NCBI GenBank assembly: GCA_023525715.1
Contig: CM042016.1
Location: 63,543,382-63,607,381, forward strand
DNA from: Cichorium intybus
Lineage: Eukaryota; Streptophyta; Magnoliopsida; Asterales; Asteraceae
Direction of reading: 5' to 3'
DNA: 64,000 bases
The notes below the pieces were generated by a model that saw only the letters and a list, made by a program, of their open reading frames with translations, was not told the DNA's origin and ran no database searches. A program made the translations under genes and the position numbers. Shown one piece after another: positions 10,966-22,014 of this stretch. Every line of letters starts with the position of its first letter. The first letter of the stretch is position 1.

Positions 10966-11758
10966 AATACAATCACAGTCATATGAATAAATGAAATAAG
11001 TACAACACAATAATTAATCATACAAGCTGTCTACGCATGCAACATCATATAGTACAGCGAGGACACTCACTTGTCTCACGAACGTGGTGGTTCTGCTAGA
11101 ATTCCTACACTCAGTCAATAAATTACATAAACTCCCTAACATAATATATCACAATCTACATCCCTCATCCTAAGTGTTTGACTAAAAATTCAGACTGGTC
11201 AACATCATAAGTCAACGGTCAAAAATTCAACATCAGGTCAAAAGTCAATATCAATGTGCATAGCGGCGCTAAGGAGAGGGGTCCTATTTACGAGTTTGGT
11301 CTGAGTTAGCGGTGGTAACTCCAAAAAGTAAAAGGTCTTCCTTAAGCTCTTAATCGGGTCAGCTAGTGGCTATGGCTCTCAGAACTCATCCATGGGGACC
11401 AAAGGCTTGTCAACACTCATTTATACGAAAATGCATGACCCATGCATGTCAAACCCTAACCCTAGTTTCTAATAACAAGATTAATCCAAGGATATTTATT
11501 GCATGATTCAAAAGGGACAGGGGTAAGTCTTAGCCACAAACCAAAGGCTCGAGAAAAGGGTTCTAAGTCGGGTTTGTAGCCTAGAGTTCTTCAAACTCCA
11601 GCCAAATCATCATAAGGGTACAAACAATCTTCAAAATAATACTTATGTCCCAGCTAAACGTACATACCAGAATATCGGAGGTCAAAATAACTTACAAGGA
11701 TTTTAGGATCGAAGGGAAGTCCAAAACCAAGTATAGATGAAGCTTCCTTGCACAAAAT

Positions 11759-11790
11759 ATTCTTCTTCTTCTTCTTCTTCTTCTTCTTCA
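11759..11790. repeat. (TTC)n microsatellite
   Basis: About ten TTC units in a row inside T3. It gives a poly-lysine artefact on the minus strand. Confidence 0.95.
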
Positions 11791-12108
11791 AAAACCTTCC
11801 CAGTAGTAAGTGCGAGGCATAAATAGTTAAACAGTTGGCTAGGCTTCGCTTTAGAGCTCTGAGAGTCATCAAGAAACGAAATTTCAAGATCTAAAGGCCT
11901 TTAAATAGGGGTTAAGACCCATAATTAGGGTTTTGCTTCCGCATCGCTAACCAGGAACATTAACGGTGCTAATGTTGATCACCTAGGAATGAACTTCATT
12001 GTACAAACAAGCTTCCATCATCCATAGATAAAGTCACGATCCCTCTTATATATAACTGATATATCCTGTCGATAGCGTCACTAAGGTCTTCGGGAAACGG
12101 GCCTCACA

Positions 12109-12640
12109 ATAGGGTTAGTAAGATCAAATCATGCCAAAAGATTTTATGAGTAATCATGGAATATGAAGGGGATTCTATAAAGGAAAAATTAAAAAGGAGA
12201 ACAAAGTGTGGATAAGGGTTAATTGCAACAGGATTAGACAAATATTCACCAGAGAAGAAAGAATGATACCAGAAGATAGACATGGTGACGTCAACAAAAT
12301 GGCAACAACTTACTATGTCCCTAATATACCATATTGATAGAACAATGCATATTTATGGAAACTACTTATAGGATCTAGATGTCTTGTAGATATATATATG
12401 TGGCAAAAAAGATGGATAATATGGGATCCAACTTTGGTTTTTTAAGATTCATTAAAGTTGTAGACCAATAAATACTAAGGAGAAAGCTTTGTGAAGTAAA
12501 AATAGGAAACATGGTATTGTTGATGAATGTAGCTCCATATGATAGATAATAGAGGAAGCACAACCTTGAAGAAAGAAGGACATATATGTATAGCAGAAGA
12601 AATTCATCATAAACATCATTTCTCAACGAAGAAATCTGAG
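12109..12640. other. No gene seen between T3 and the LINE
   Basis: AT-rich sequence. The only longer frame (minus 12375-12626) has no recognisable domain. It may be the 5' end of the LINE, but I cannot show that. Confidence 0.4.
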
Positions 12641-12779
12641 GTTGGCCGGTAAGAACTTATAATAACACAAGGGGTTGAATGATATTCAGAACAAATGTAA
12701 GGGCACTGGGAGGGAAAAGAAATAACATTCAAGAAAACAATAATCATACATTGATTATTCTAGTCACTTTGAATCTAAG

Positions 12780-13390
12780 ACCCTCTAACTAGCTAAAAAA
12801 CAGCCTTAAAAGGGAAGTTAAGGATTTCGAGTTGATATCAAAAGCAATATCAATGGTGAAGGAATAAAAAATGTGTGATTGCTCCGTTTGGTGTGTAGGA
12901 GTTTTCAATTTAATTAGATTTCCAAGACACTTATAGAGTAGAAGATTTTCTCAACAATCACAAAGAGTACTCGAGAAAATGGTTCTCGTGGTTAAGACTT
13001 TGGGACACAACATTTATTCAATGTTTTGCAGAATCACGTGGATAAAGGAGTGTCGATATAAATATGGGATCCCAACTTCATGGCAGTAATCGGAGGTAAG
13101 CTCAGAAGAGTACTTGTCCCATGTGAATGCCCTTCCAGTGCCAAGAATTCGTCATATGGCAGGATGTTTCTTTTGATAAAAATGCAGGAGACTATAAATT
13201 AGAGGATAAATTTAAAAATGCATAGATGTTAGTTTTGTGGTCTGGATAAAAGAAGATGTCGAGGATTAGGAACCCAGATTCTACAATCTGAGCTCAGAAT
13301 CTGAGTCAAAAGATGATGGTGTATCTGATACCTTCGATGATAGGATCGATGAAGAGCAATAATATAACCCAGACAAAGATATTAGAATTC
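12780..13390 (+). pseudogene. LINE ORF1 remnant
   Basis: With several stops and frame changes the plus strand reads LKREVKDFELISKAISMV, then after a gap KWFSWLRLWDTTF, and further on WIKEDVED and YNLSSESESKDD. These match the layout of plant L1 ORF1 proteins (DUF4283-type RNA-binding part, WFSWL...W motif, then V.W..ED..DW and an acidic tail). The protein would bind LINE RNA. It is too damaged to function. Confidence 0.6.
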
Positions 13391-13527
13391 TAATTAATAG
13401 GAAATCATTTTATACTGATTATCTTTTAGATTGTTATTATTTCGCATGTTGCTAGTCACAACAAGTCCTAACACCAGGTCCATGAAGGCCATTCATAAAC
13501 ATAATGCCCATGAATCCATGATACCTC

Positions 13528-13926
13528 ATGGCTAGCCAAGAGAAGCATTCCAGGGGCATGGCTCAACATTACAAAGATCGATCAAGACATGATGGAAAAA
13601 GGGTAGATTTCATACACATGTTCAAGAGGAAGGGAAATAGAGGGGATAAAATATACTTTTGGAAGGATATTTGGATTGGAGGCACCCCTCTAAATAGAAC
13701 TTCCCTGCGTTTGTACATAAAAAAAATAGAAAAAAATTTGTTCAATTTCAGACAGACTAGAGACTGACCAAGAGACAACATGGTGTTAGAAATGGAAAAA
13801 CATAACAAGGCGAGGTTTAAATCAAAAGGAGTTTTAGTAATTAAGCTCCATATTACATCAACACTTTGCAATTCGAGATCTAAAGGACACATGGGTGTAT
13901 AATGAAGAACCTTCCGGGTCTTTCAC
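13528..13926 (+). pseudogene. LINE ORF2 C-terminal segment before zf-RVT
   Basis: The frame includes GNRGDKIYFWKDIWIGG then TPLNRTSLRLY, matching the FW.D.W.G...L....P.L. motif found after the reverse transcriptase of plant L1 elements. A frame change follows, then FAIRDLKDTWVYNEEPSGSF. It ends precisely at the T1 insertion. The reverse-transcriptase domain itself is absent upstream. Confidence 0.7.
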
Positions 13927-14340
13927 TGTAACGTCCTAGTTTTTTGACAATTTAAAACTCTTAGAAAACTAATTTCAATAGAAAAACATCACTTTATATA
14001 AAAACTTTCAAATGTAAACATTACTCAAATCATTAAAACCATTTTATTGTCAACATAAATCAACATTTACCGGAAGGCAAAGCTAATGTAAAGTAAAAGG
14101 AAAACATAAATTTCCAAAAAAACCGCACCAGTGTGTACACGTCGCAGGCGTTGATGCGGTAAAAAATATTAAATTTAACCTTATGGCTCACTAACTACTG
14201 GCAAGCAAGGGTCGAACCATGGAGTCCGTGGTTGGCACTTTGTGTCGATAAACCACGCTATAGTGTCACTTTATAGATGACAACGCCTATCAATATCAAG
14301 TATTTTAGTTGTTGTAAGGCCCTATTCTTGGTGAATTTAT

Positions 14341-14343
<3 letters not shown>

Positions 14344-14427
<84 letters not shown>
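14344..14427. repeat. (AT)n microsatellite in E1's 5' LTR
   Basis: About 42 AT units. The corresponding place in the 3' LTR (around 24635) has only a short non-repetitive AT-rich stretch. Confidence 0.97.
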
Positions 14428-14431
<4 letters not shown>

Positions 14432-14686
14432 TACTCACTTTTGTGCTTAGTGTTATTGTGCAAGAAAAAGATGAAAAAGAGGACTAAACATGGAGAAAAT
14501 GAAAGAAGTTTGGATAAACACCATTTCAGTTGAAGTCGTACGCGCGCCGCGCGCCGAAGACACGTGGGTTGTGGATAGTCAAAGATGAGGCGGTGTATTG
14601 AAATTCAAACAGTGAGATATAGGGATAATGGATAAGACACAGCACGGATACAAGCCATACGCAGCGCGGATGACCAGAACTTGCAA

Positions 14687-14697
14687 CTATAAATAGA
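14687..14697 (+). promoter_or_regulatory. TATA box of E1's 5' LTR
   Basis: CTATAAATAGA lies about 150 bases downstream of the GC-rich motif. The 3' LTR has the same box at 24919-24928. It is the likely start region of the element's RNA. Confidence 0.75.
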
Positions 14698-15262
14698 GGC
14701 ATCTAGGTCGAATTTCAGGAGCGAAGAACGACCCAAAAGGTGGAACCTAGGCTTCTTTGACTCAGGATTTTGGATTTTAGCAACTTCAATTGTATTTTCG
14801 TGTTTTCCATTTAATTTTAGTAATTCTTAGTTTGGTTTAGTTTATTTTTGAAATCAGTAACATTTGTCTTCTGGATTTGGTTTATATTCCATTTAATCAT
14901 TCGGTTCAAGTTATATTGCAGTTTATTGTAATGTTTGAATGCTTGTTTGGATTGTTTTGGATTGTTATGGCTTCTAATTTTTCTGGAATTTAGTTATGGA
15001 ATCAGTAAGTAATCTTGGTTTATAGTTTGAAGTAGTTTAGTTTGGTTAATGCTTGGTTTAATTTTTCGGTATTCGGTTTATTGGGTTTCGGAAAGTGAAG
15101 GAAACACCGTTGAGTATAGCGTGACACTATAATTGGTTATTTTGACACTATATCTTACCCACCAAACTCCCTTGGATCGACCCTTACTACTGCTATATTA
15201 GTTAATCGGTGAGGTTTTATTTTCTATTTTTGACCGCATAACGACCTAGGCGTGTCAAATTT

Positions 15263-15280
15263 TGGCGCCGTTGTCGGGGA
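15263..15280 (+). other. Primer-binding site of E1
   Basis: TGGCGCCGTTGTCGGGGA lies five bases after the LTR. The family consensus has GCC where this copy has GTC. This is the form commonly assigned to tRNA-Asp priming in Athila/Tat-type elements. Confidence 0.9.
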
Positions 15281-15397
15281 GTTGTGCGCTTAAGATAGAC
15301 AGTCAGTGGATTGTTTTCTGATTTTTATTCTAGTTTTGGTTATTTATTTTGATTAGTAATTTGGTTTTTGGTTTTGACGGTCGTTTTGCACTAGTGC

Positions 15398-17092
15398 ATG
15401 CGTACCCGTCGGGGTGAGCAGTCATCACCTTTGTTATTTGATTCTGAGATTGAGCGAACAACACGCAGAAACTGTGTGCATAGGCATTTGATTAACATGA
15501 GTCCCGATAGTGTAGTAATAGAGGATATTACCAATGAGCCTACGGACGAGGTCACGGGGGAGCACCATTATACCCCCAGTTTCTGTGTTTCATATAGGTA
15601 GTACCCGTGCTAGTGGTGGTGCAGCTTCAGCCCCTGCACCCATACTATCATGCACCCAACCCTTGGTTCAACCTTTGAGTCAACCCATTAAAAACCCTTT
15701 GGGAAATCCGGTATCCGCTGCAATGGTTTGGGGAGCGCTGACCCGAGATGGCACCCCAAGTTTACGACAGCAGGTACCAATTTCTCAACCACTACCATTA
15801 CAACACCAACAACCCATTTTTAAACCACAACCACCATTACAACCCATACCACAACCTCAACCTCAATTACAACCACATCCACAACAGTACCAGTACCAAG
15901 ATGGAGAGCCATCTTATGACAAAGAAGATGAAGGATGGATACCGAATCATCCAGTCCAGCAGAATCAACAATGGAACAGAGGTCAGGGACCTCCAAGACG
16001 ATACCAACAACAGCAACAACAAGGACGACGATGTTATAACAGTGGGTTTTACAATGAAGGTAACTTCGTTCCACCCTTGTACTTTTCCTAACCGATAGGG
16101 CAGTCGGTTGCAGCACACTTCCAACCGAGGGAGTATGATGATGCTTCGCCCATTTATTTTCCTGAAAATACCGACAGTCATGTAGAAATAAGGCCCCAAT
16201 TGTTAGGAGTGTTAATGCAGTTTAGAGGATATAAAACTGATGATCCATATAGTCATTGATATGAATTCTTAGCAATAGTGAATGCTAATACTCCTAGAAA
16301 CACCAATAGGGACATTTTTAGGTTAAGGTTATTTCCTTTTACTTTAAAGGATAAGGCCAAATATTGGTTCACATTGTTACAACCTAATAGTATCACTACC
16401 CGGAGCAATTGAAGGCGAAGTTTCTCCAAGAGTTCTACCCGGCCAACAAGACCATGGAGATTAGGCGAGCTATTCAAGATTTCTAGCAGAAGCCGAGAGA
16501 GGCCTTCCATGATGCATTCGAGAGATTAAAGGAGCTGATGCGATGTTGTCCACACCATGACATTCCACAATGGCAACTGCTTAAATTATTCTTTGATGGG
16601 ATGGATGCGACAAATCTAACAATGATCAGTGCTTCATCTAGTGGAACTTTTATGTGGCAAGAACCAGAAGACGCGTGGAAATTTCTGGAGCAGCTTAGTT
16701 TAGGTTTGAGAGTCAGTGGATCTATGAAGGACAACACATCATATGTAGCAAGCATGGAGGCTGAAAACAAATGGAAGAAGGAGATTCAGATTGAATTAAG
16801 TGCTGTCACCAAGAACTTTAATCAGCTTCTTGCAAGATTTCAGAAGGACAAAGGAGCTTATGTATTACATGGCCAAACCATCTGTAATATGTGTGGTGGA
16901 ATAGGTCACAATCACAACGAATGCACAATGACACATGAAGAGATCAGTCAAGTTCATGGATATGGTCAGTTTCACAACACGCCACGACTATTCAAGAACA
17001 ACCAACAAAGAGATATGAGGCAACCGCAAGTAAGGCAGCAGAACATACAACCAACATCAAAAGAAGGAGGTGCAAACATTAGTACGAAGTAA
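15398..17092 (+). pseudogene. E1 gag protein, broken
   Basis: Gag packages the element RNA. The start at 15398 (MRTRRGEQ) is followed by a frame change near 15570, a P/Q-rich low-complexity stretch (about 15770-16050), a TAA at 16089, a TGA at 16257 and another frame change near 16400. The retrotransposon-gag domain is recognisable: LRLFPFTLKDKAKYWF, then FYPANKT and EAFHDAFERLKELMRCCPHH. A CCHC zinc knuckle, CNMCGGIGHNHNEC, lies at about 16890-16930. From 16410 the frame is the same one used by pol. Confidence 0.85.
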
Positions 17093-18060
17093 ATTTACGA
17101 AATTTTGGTCAAACTTAAGGAAGCTGAAGATGCAAACACTCGAGCAATATTGAGATTGGGAAATCAGCTTATGAAGATGGAGAAAGAAGAAGAACAAGAG
17201 AAGATGCAGCCTCAGAAAGTGCAGGTGAATGAGGTCATTACGCTTAGAAGTGGAAAGAAGGTAGACAACAAGGTTGCTGCTCCACCTGTTGAAGAAGATA
17301 GCGATGTGGAGATCGTGTTTGATGAAAAGGAAGAATTTGAGTAGAAAGAGAAGGAAGAGCAAGAGAAGAAGAAGAAACCTGCGAGCAAATGGGAGAAGGG
17401 GGAGACTAGTGGAATAACTCATTTTCCTGTGGCTTTGGAAAAGCCAGGAAAGAAACCATATGGAAAGAAAGGACCGCAAGCGGAAGATATGTGGGAACTA
17501 TTCAGTCAAATCAAGGTCAATATTCCGCTGGTTAAGCTAATTAAGGAAGTTCCCGCTTACGTAATGTTTTTGAAGGACATGTGCATTCACAAGAAACATA
17601 TCCTTTCCCACCTGCCGAAAAAGATTGAATTGACTGAGTACGTTAGTTCAATAATCATAGATAATTTGCCTCCCAAGATGAAGGACCCAGGAGCTCCTCT
17701 TATCTCTATCGATCTAGGAGACATTTATATCAAGAACGACTTATTAGATTTAGAAGCAAGCGTGAACATTTTAACGGGACAGCTTTTCGACAAGCACGAA
17801 TTTGGCACACTATGACCTACGGATGTGATCTTACAGCTTGCTTATAAATCTACAAAAATTCTGAGGGGAATGCTTTCAGATGTCATTGTCAAGGTTGTAG
17901 ACTTTTACTACCCAGCCGAATTCTTGGTTTTGGACACTCGTCAGGTGGTTAAGGAGGTGTAACCTACAATTATCCTTGTGCAACCATTTTTAGCCATAGC
18001 TAATGCAAATATTGACTGTCGCACGGGAGAGATGGGGATCTCCTTTGGGCATCAACAAAC
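17093..18060 (+). pseudogene. E1 gag-pol linker and aspartic protease
   Basis: It continues in the pol frame with stops at 17342, 17813 and about 17959. A lysine/glutamate-rich linker precedes a segment with VPAYVMFLKDMC. The protease active-site loop appears as LLDLEASVNIL, where the family normally has DLGAS, so the conserved glycine is replaced by glutamate. The later flap-side segment QPFLAIANANIDCRTGEMG matches the usual GRPFLAT...I.-type motif. The enzyme would cleave the polyprotein. The altered loop and stops argue against activity. Confidence 0.8.
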
Positions 18061-19880
18061 CAATATCAACATTTTCAACACAAATAGAAGCACGATGGAA
18101 GAGGAGGAATGCTATCAGGTTGACATTATAGATGAATTAGTTCAACAGTATACGCCTGAAGTATTGCAACAAGAAGCAGTAGAATTCCCCGAAAAAGAAG
18201 GTGCTAAGCAGGAAGATAATCATGAAGAAGGAAATGAGAAAGGATCGAAATATGAAGAATGCTCGCACATCGAGAAGCTGCCAACGGATATTCCTAAAAC
18301 GCTGAAGCCATCATTACGGGAGCTACCAACGTTGGAGTTAAAACCATTACCAGCTCATCTCAAATACACATTCTTGGGAGAAAAGGAGAGTCTGCCAGTG
18401 ATCTTCTCAGCCGACCTAACAACGGAACCAGGAAAAGCATTGCTTGAGGTTTTGTCTAAGCAAAAGGAAGCTATCGGTTGGACGATTGCGGATCTAAAAG
18501 GGATTAGTCCCACGACGTGCATGCACCGTATTATCACCGTAGAAGGAACCAAACCCGTAAGAGACACACAACGTAGGCTAAACCCGAACTTGAAAAAAGA
18601 GGTCGTTACAAAGGAAGTGTTCAAATGGTTGGATGCTGGAATTATTTATCCAATTTCAGACAGCAGATGGATTAGTCCGACACAAACTGTGCCAAAGAAG
18701 TCTGGAATCACTATGGTGGACACCAAGGATGGCGACAAAGTGTCTACAAGGCTCGTAACTAGGTAGACGGTGTGTATCGACTACAGGAAACTTAATGCTG
18801 CAACTTCAAAGGACCATTTCTCGCTGCCATTTAGCGACCAGATAGTGGAGAAATTAGCCAGGCAGAAATACTACTGTTTCTTAGATGGGTATTCAGGTTA
18901 CAATCAAATCACTATTCACCTGGAGGATTAAGCAAAAACAACGTTCACTTGTCCTTATGGCACTTCCGCATTTCGAAGGATGCCATTCGGTTTGTGTAAC
19001 GCCCTAGCAATGTTTCAACGGTGTATGATGGCGATATTTTCGGATATGATCGGTGATTCATTAGAGATTTTTATGGACGATTTCTCCATTTTTGGTTCAT
19101 CATTTGATGTGTGCTTAAACCAGTTGGAAAAGGTTCTGGAACGATGCGTGGAGTCAAACTTGGTGCTAAGTTGGGATAAGAGCCACTTCAAGGTCAGGGA
19201 AGGGATTGTCTTAGGACATGTAGTTTCAGAAAGAGGATTCGAAGTCGATTGAGCGAAGGTTAAAGTAATTTCTACGTTGCCGCCTCCGACATCAGTGAAA
19301 GGGGTGAGATCATTTTTAGGACATGCGGGATTCTATAGAAGGTTTATCAAAGACTTCAGCACCATTTCCAAACCTCTTTGCGGTCTTTTATTGAAAGACG
19401 CACCATTTATTTTCGATGAACAGTGTGTCAAGGCATTCAACATTTTGAAAAATAAGTTGGTCGAAGCTCCCATCCTGAAGCCTCCCGATTGGACCCAGCC
19501 TTTTGAAATTATGTATGATGCAAGTGATTATGCTGCTGGTGCGGTGTTAGGACAAAGAATTGACAAGAAACGAGTAGTCATCTGTTATGCTAGGAAAACC
19601 TTCTCCGAAGCCCAATTAAATTACACCACGACTGAAAAGGAATTACTTGATGTGGTTTTCGCTTTGGATAAGTTTAGATCTTACATCTGGGGATCGAAGG
19701 TTGTGGTCTACACTGATCACATTGTTGTTCGACATTTACCAGCAAAAAAGGAATCAAAGCCAAGGCTAATACGATGGATCCTGTTACTGCAAGAGTTCGA
19801 TGTGGAGATAAAAGACAAGAAAGGAACAAAGAACGTGGTAGCCGATCACCTCTCAAGATTGCCCACAGAAGGACTGGAAT
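18061..19880 (+). pseudogene. E1 reverse transcriptase and RNase H
   Basis: One frame with three isolated stops (18764, 18929, 19250). RT landmarks are the PVRDTQRRLNP entry, DAGIIYPISDSRWISP, YSGYNQI, RRMPFGLCNA and the catalytic IFMDDFSIFG (family form of YxDD, both aspartates intact). The connection segment includes FLGHAGFYRRFIKDFS. RNase H starts at DASDYAAGAVLGQ and has the TTTEKELLDVVFALDKFR helix and VVYTDH. This makes the element cDNA. The stop at 18929 sits where the family has glutamine, consistent with a C-to-T change. Confidence 0.9.
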
Positions 19881-21230
19881 TAGGCATACAGGATACCTTT
19901 CCTGACGAGCAATTGCTAGAAGTTAATGTCGCACCATGGTACGCGAACTACGTCAATTTTGTAGCTACTAGAGCGATGGCAACACATTGGACAAAACAAA
20001 GGCAAAAGCACTTCCGTACATATGCCAAGAGGTTTATCTGGGACGATCCTGATCTCTTCAAGGTTGGGGAGGATCAGATCATTCGTCGCTGCGATCCTGA
20101 TAGTGAGATTCCTGAAGTGTTGGATCACTGCCACGCATCGGCATGCGGTGGACATTTTAGCCCGAAGAAGATAGGGTATAAGATTTTAGAATGTGGATTG
20201 TATTGGCTGACCATATTCAAGGATGTGTATAAAGCAGCCAAGGCATGCCTCAATTGTCAACAGTTGGGGAATATTTCAAAAAGAGACCAAATGGCTTTGA
20301 ACACGATATTAGTTGTAGATATTTTTGATGTCTGGGGAATTGATTTTGGGTCCTTTCCCCACTTCACAAGGATACATTTACATCTTGGTGGTTGTTGGTT
20401 ATGTTTCTAAATGGATTGAAGCCAAAGCAACACGTACTAATGATCACCATGTAGTATGCAAGTTCGTCAAAAAGAACATATTCACTCGTCATGGTGTCCC
20501 GCGAGTGATTATTAGTGACGGAGGGTCACATTTCAAGAACTTCAAATTTGGACGACTGTTAAAGCACTGCGAGGTCAATCATCGGATCGCAACACTATAT
20601 TATCCGCAAACGAGTGGCCAGGTGGAAGTTTCGAATCAGCAAATCAAAGAGATTCTTCAGATGACGATCAATACAGATAGAAAAGACTGGTCACATTGAT
20701 TAGATGACACGCTTTGGGCATACATAACTGCTTATAAGACATTGATTGGGACTACATCCTGTTGGTTTATGGGAAGGGATGTCACTTACCTGTGGAGTTG
20801 GCTAATCGAGCATTGTGGCAATCAAGCAGGTCAATCTCGATTATGATGCAGCCGGGAAGGAGCGGAAACTGCAGTTGAGTGAGTTGGAGGAGTTACGTGA
20901 CGAAGCTTACGAAAATGCCGCTACATACAAGTCGAAGCTAAAAAGGTACCATGACGCGAAACTTAAACTAAAGACTTTTTACGGTGGGACAGAAAGTGTG
21001 CCTTTATAATTCAAGGCTGAAGATGTTTCTGGGAAAGCTACAGAGCAAATGGGATGGACCGTATGAAATTATTAGTGTTACAGACTATGGCACAGTGGAG
21101 ATCCGAGACTTCAAATGAGGTCCACCATTCCAGGTTAACGGGCATAGATGAAAACCCTATGTCACTACAGGAACATTCCAGAAGTTGGAGATAGAAACAG
21201 TCGAGTTTGTGACCGACAGTCTAGAATATG
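19881..21230 (+). pseudogene. E1 integrase
   Basis: The HHCC zinc-binding module is seen as HCHASACGGHF followed by CLNCQQLGN. The DDE core has D in DVWGIDF, D in VIISDGGSHFKNF, and E in SGQVEVSNQQIKEIL. A frame change near 20395 and stops at 20696 and 21007 break it. The C-terminal part runs to about 21230 with a KRYHDAKLK motif and further stops. The enzyme would insert the cDNA; all three catalytic residues are visible but the frame is not continuous. Confidence 0.85.
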
Positions 21231-21279
21231 TGTAGTAGCTAGGTAAGTAGACGTCCGGTTGAAGACATTAAACTTAGTG

Positions 21280-21297
21280 CTTGTCGGGAGGCAACCC
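21280..21297 (+). promoter_or_regulatory. Conserved post-pol motif of E1
   Basis: CTTGTCGGGAGGCAACCC follows the end of pol. E2 has CTTGTTGGGAGGCAACCC at 47569-47586. The motif recurs at this place in Athila-type elements; its role is unknown to me. Confidence 0.6.
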
Positions 21298-21299
21298 GA

Positions 21300-22014
21300 T
21301 CTTGTGTAAACTTTGTACTTTAACATTTTAAATGTGTTTAATTAATTACGGTAAGAAAAGAACAAGTGTGGGGTTGTTTTGGTAATTTTACAAATACATG
21401 ACGCGGGGTCTTTAAACCTTTGCCGTGCGTGAATATGTTACGCGATTTTACGATAAGTCTGAATTGGGTACTCGCGTCGCGGAGGTCATTAAACCAAGTC
21501 GCGGGCTTATCTGAATTCGAATTTCAAGATAATCACAAAACAGAGTTTGAAAGTAAGCCCTAAACCCTCACATTTGTATAAAATCAAACTGCAAAAGTCT
21601 TTCGGTTTCTCACCGTAATCCAACCCTCAGCAACACCTTGATCGTTTGGTTCAATACTTCTAATCCACAACCCAAGTAAGTGTTCTGATTTCCCTATTCT
21701 TTGTCAGTTTTTCTTGAAGTTATTAGAATTCCTTTTGAATTGCAATGTGATGTTTCTGACTATGAATGCATACAGTTAAATGAGTTAAAATGTTAATTGC
21801 AACATAACCTAGTAGTCAAAAGTAAGAATTTAGGCTGTAGGAGTGTTAATTGCGTGATTCTGTTCTGAGTTTCATACGTCGCGCCGCGTCGGTTCATATA
21901 GTGCGACGTGGGGTATGAACGTTCATAAACCGCGGCGCGGACATCAATGACAGCACCACGGGTGACGCTAAACAGTACCTAATTTCGGAACTTTTTGGTA
22001 ATTTGTGCAGGAAA
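21300..22014 (+). other. E1 spacer between pol and the 3' ORF
   Basis: Non-coding. It contains AAGTGTGGGG at 21364, CGCGTCGCGG-type motifs at 21475 and 21885-21935, and a TTTGTGCAG acceptor-like sequence directly before the 3' ORF start. E2 has TTTTTGTGCAG directly before its 3' ORF ATG, so a spliced message is a reasonable inference. Confidence 0.5.

Larger units (their letters stand above)
10549..12108. repeat. T3: gypsy-like LTR block
   Basis: It begins TGTAACCC just beyond the G LTR and can be read to GGGCCTCACA at 12108. The middle contains a GGTAAACCCAAAGCTTAAAG segment and GACACGACA-type repeats, an architecture seen in T1 and T2. Flanking pentamers do not match, so the limits are approximate and G may have inserted at its edge. 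No coding region. TAGCG/CGCTA-type motifs occur near 11270, 11943 and 12070. Confidence 0.5.
14278..15257 (+). repeat. 5' LTR of E1
   Basis: 980 bases, TGACAACGCC to GCGTGTCA. It contains an (AT)n array at 14344-14427 that the 3' LTR lacks, a GC-rich CGCGCGCCGCGCGCC segment near 14540, a TATA box and a long T/A-rich R-U5 portion. Confidence 0.93.

Noticed and set aside
15748..16199. Overlapping ORFs on both strands in the P/Q-rich part of E1 gag
   Set aside because: They are shadows of a low-complexity CAA/CCA-rich coding stretch.
17978..20410. Endogenous pararetrovirus polymerase
   Set aside because: The gypsy order protease-RT-RNase H-integrase with LTRs and a TSD shows a retrotransposon.
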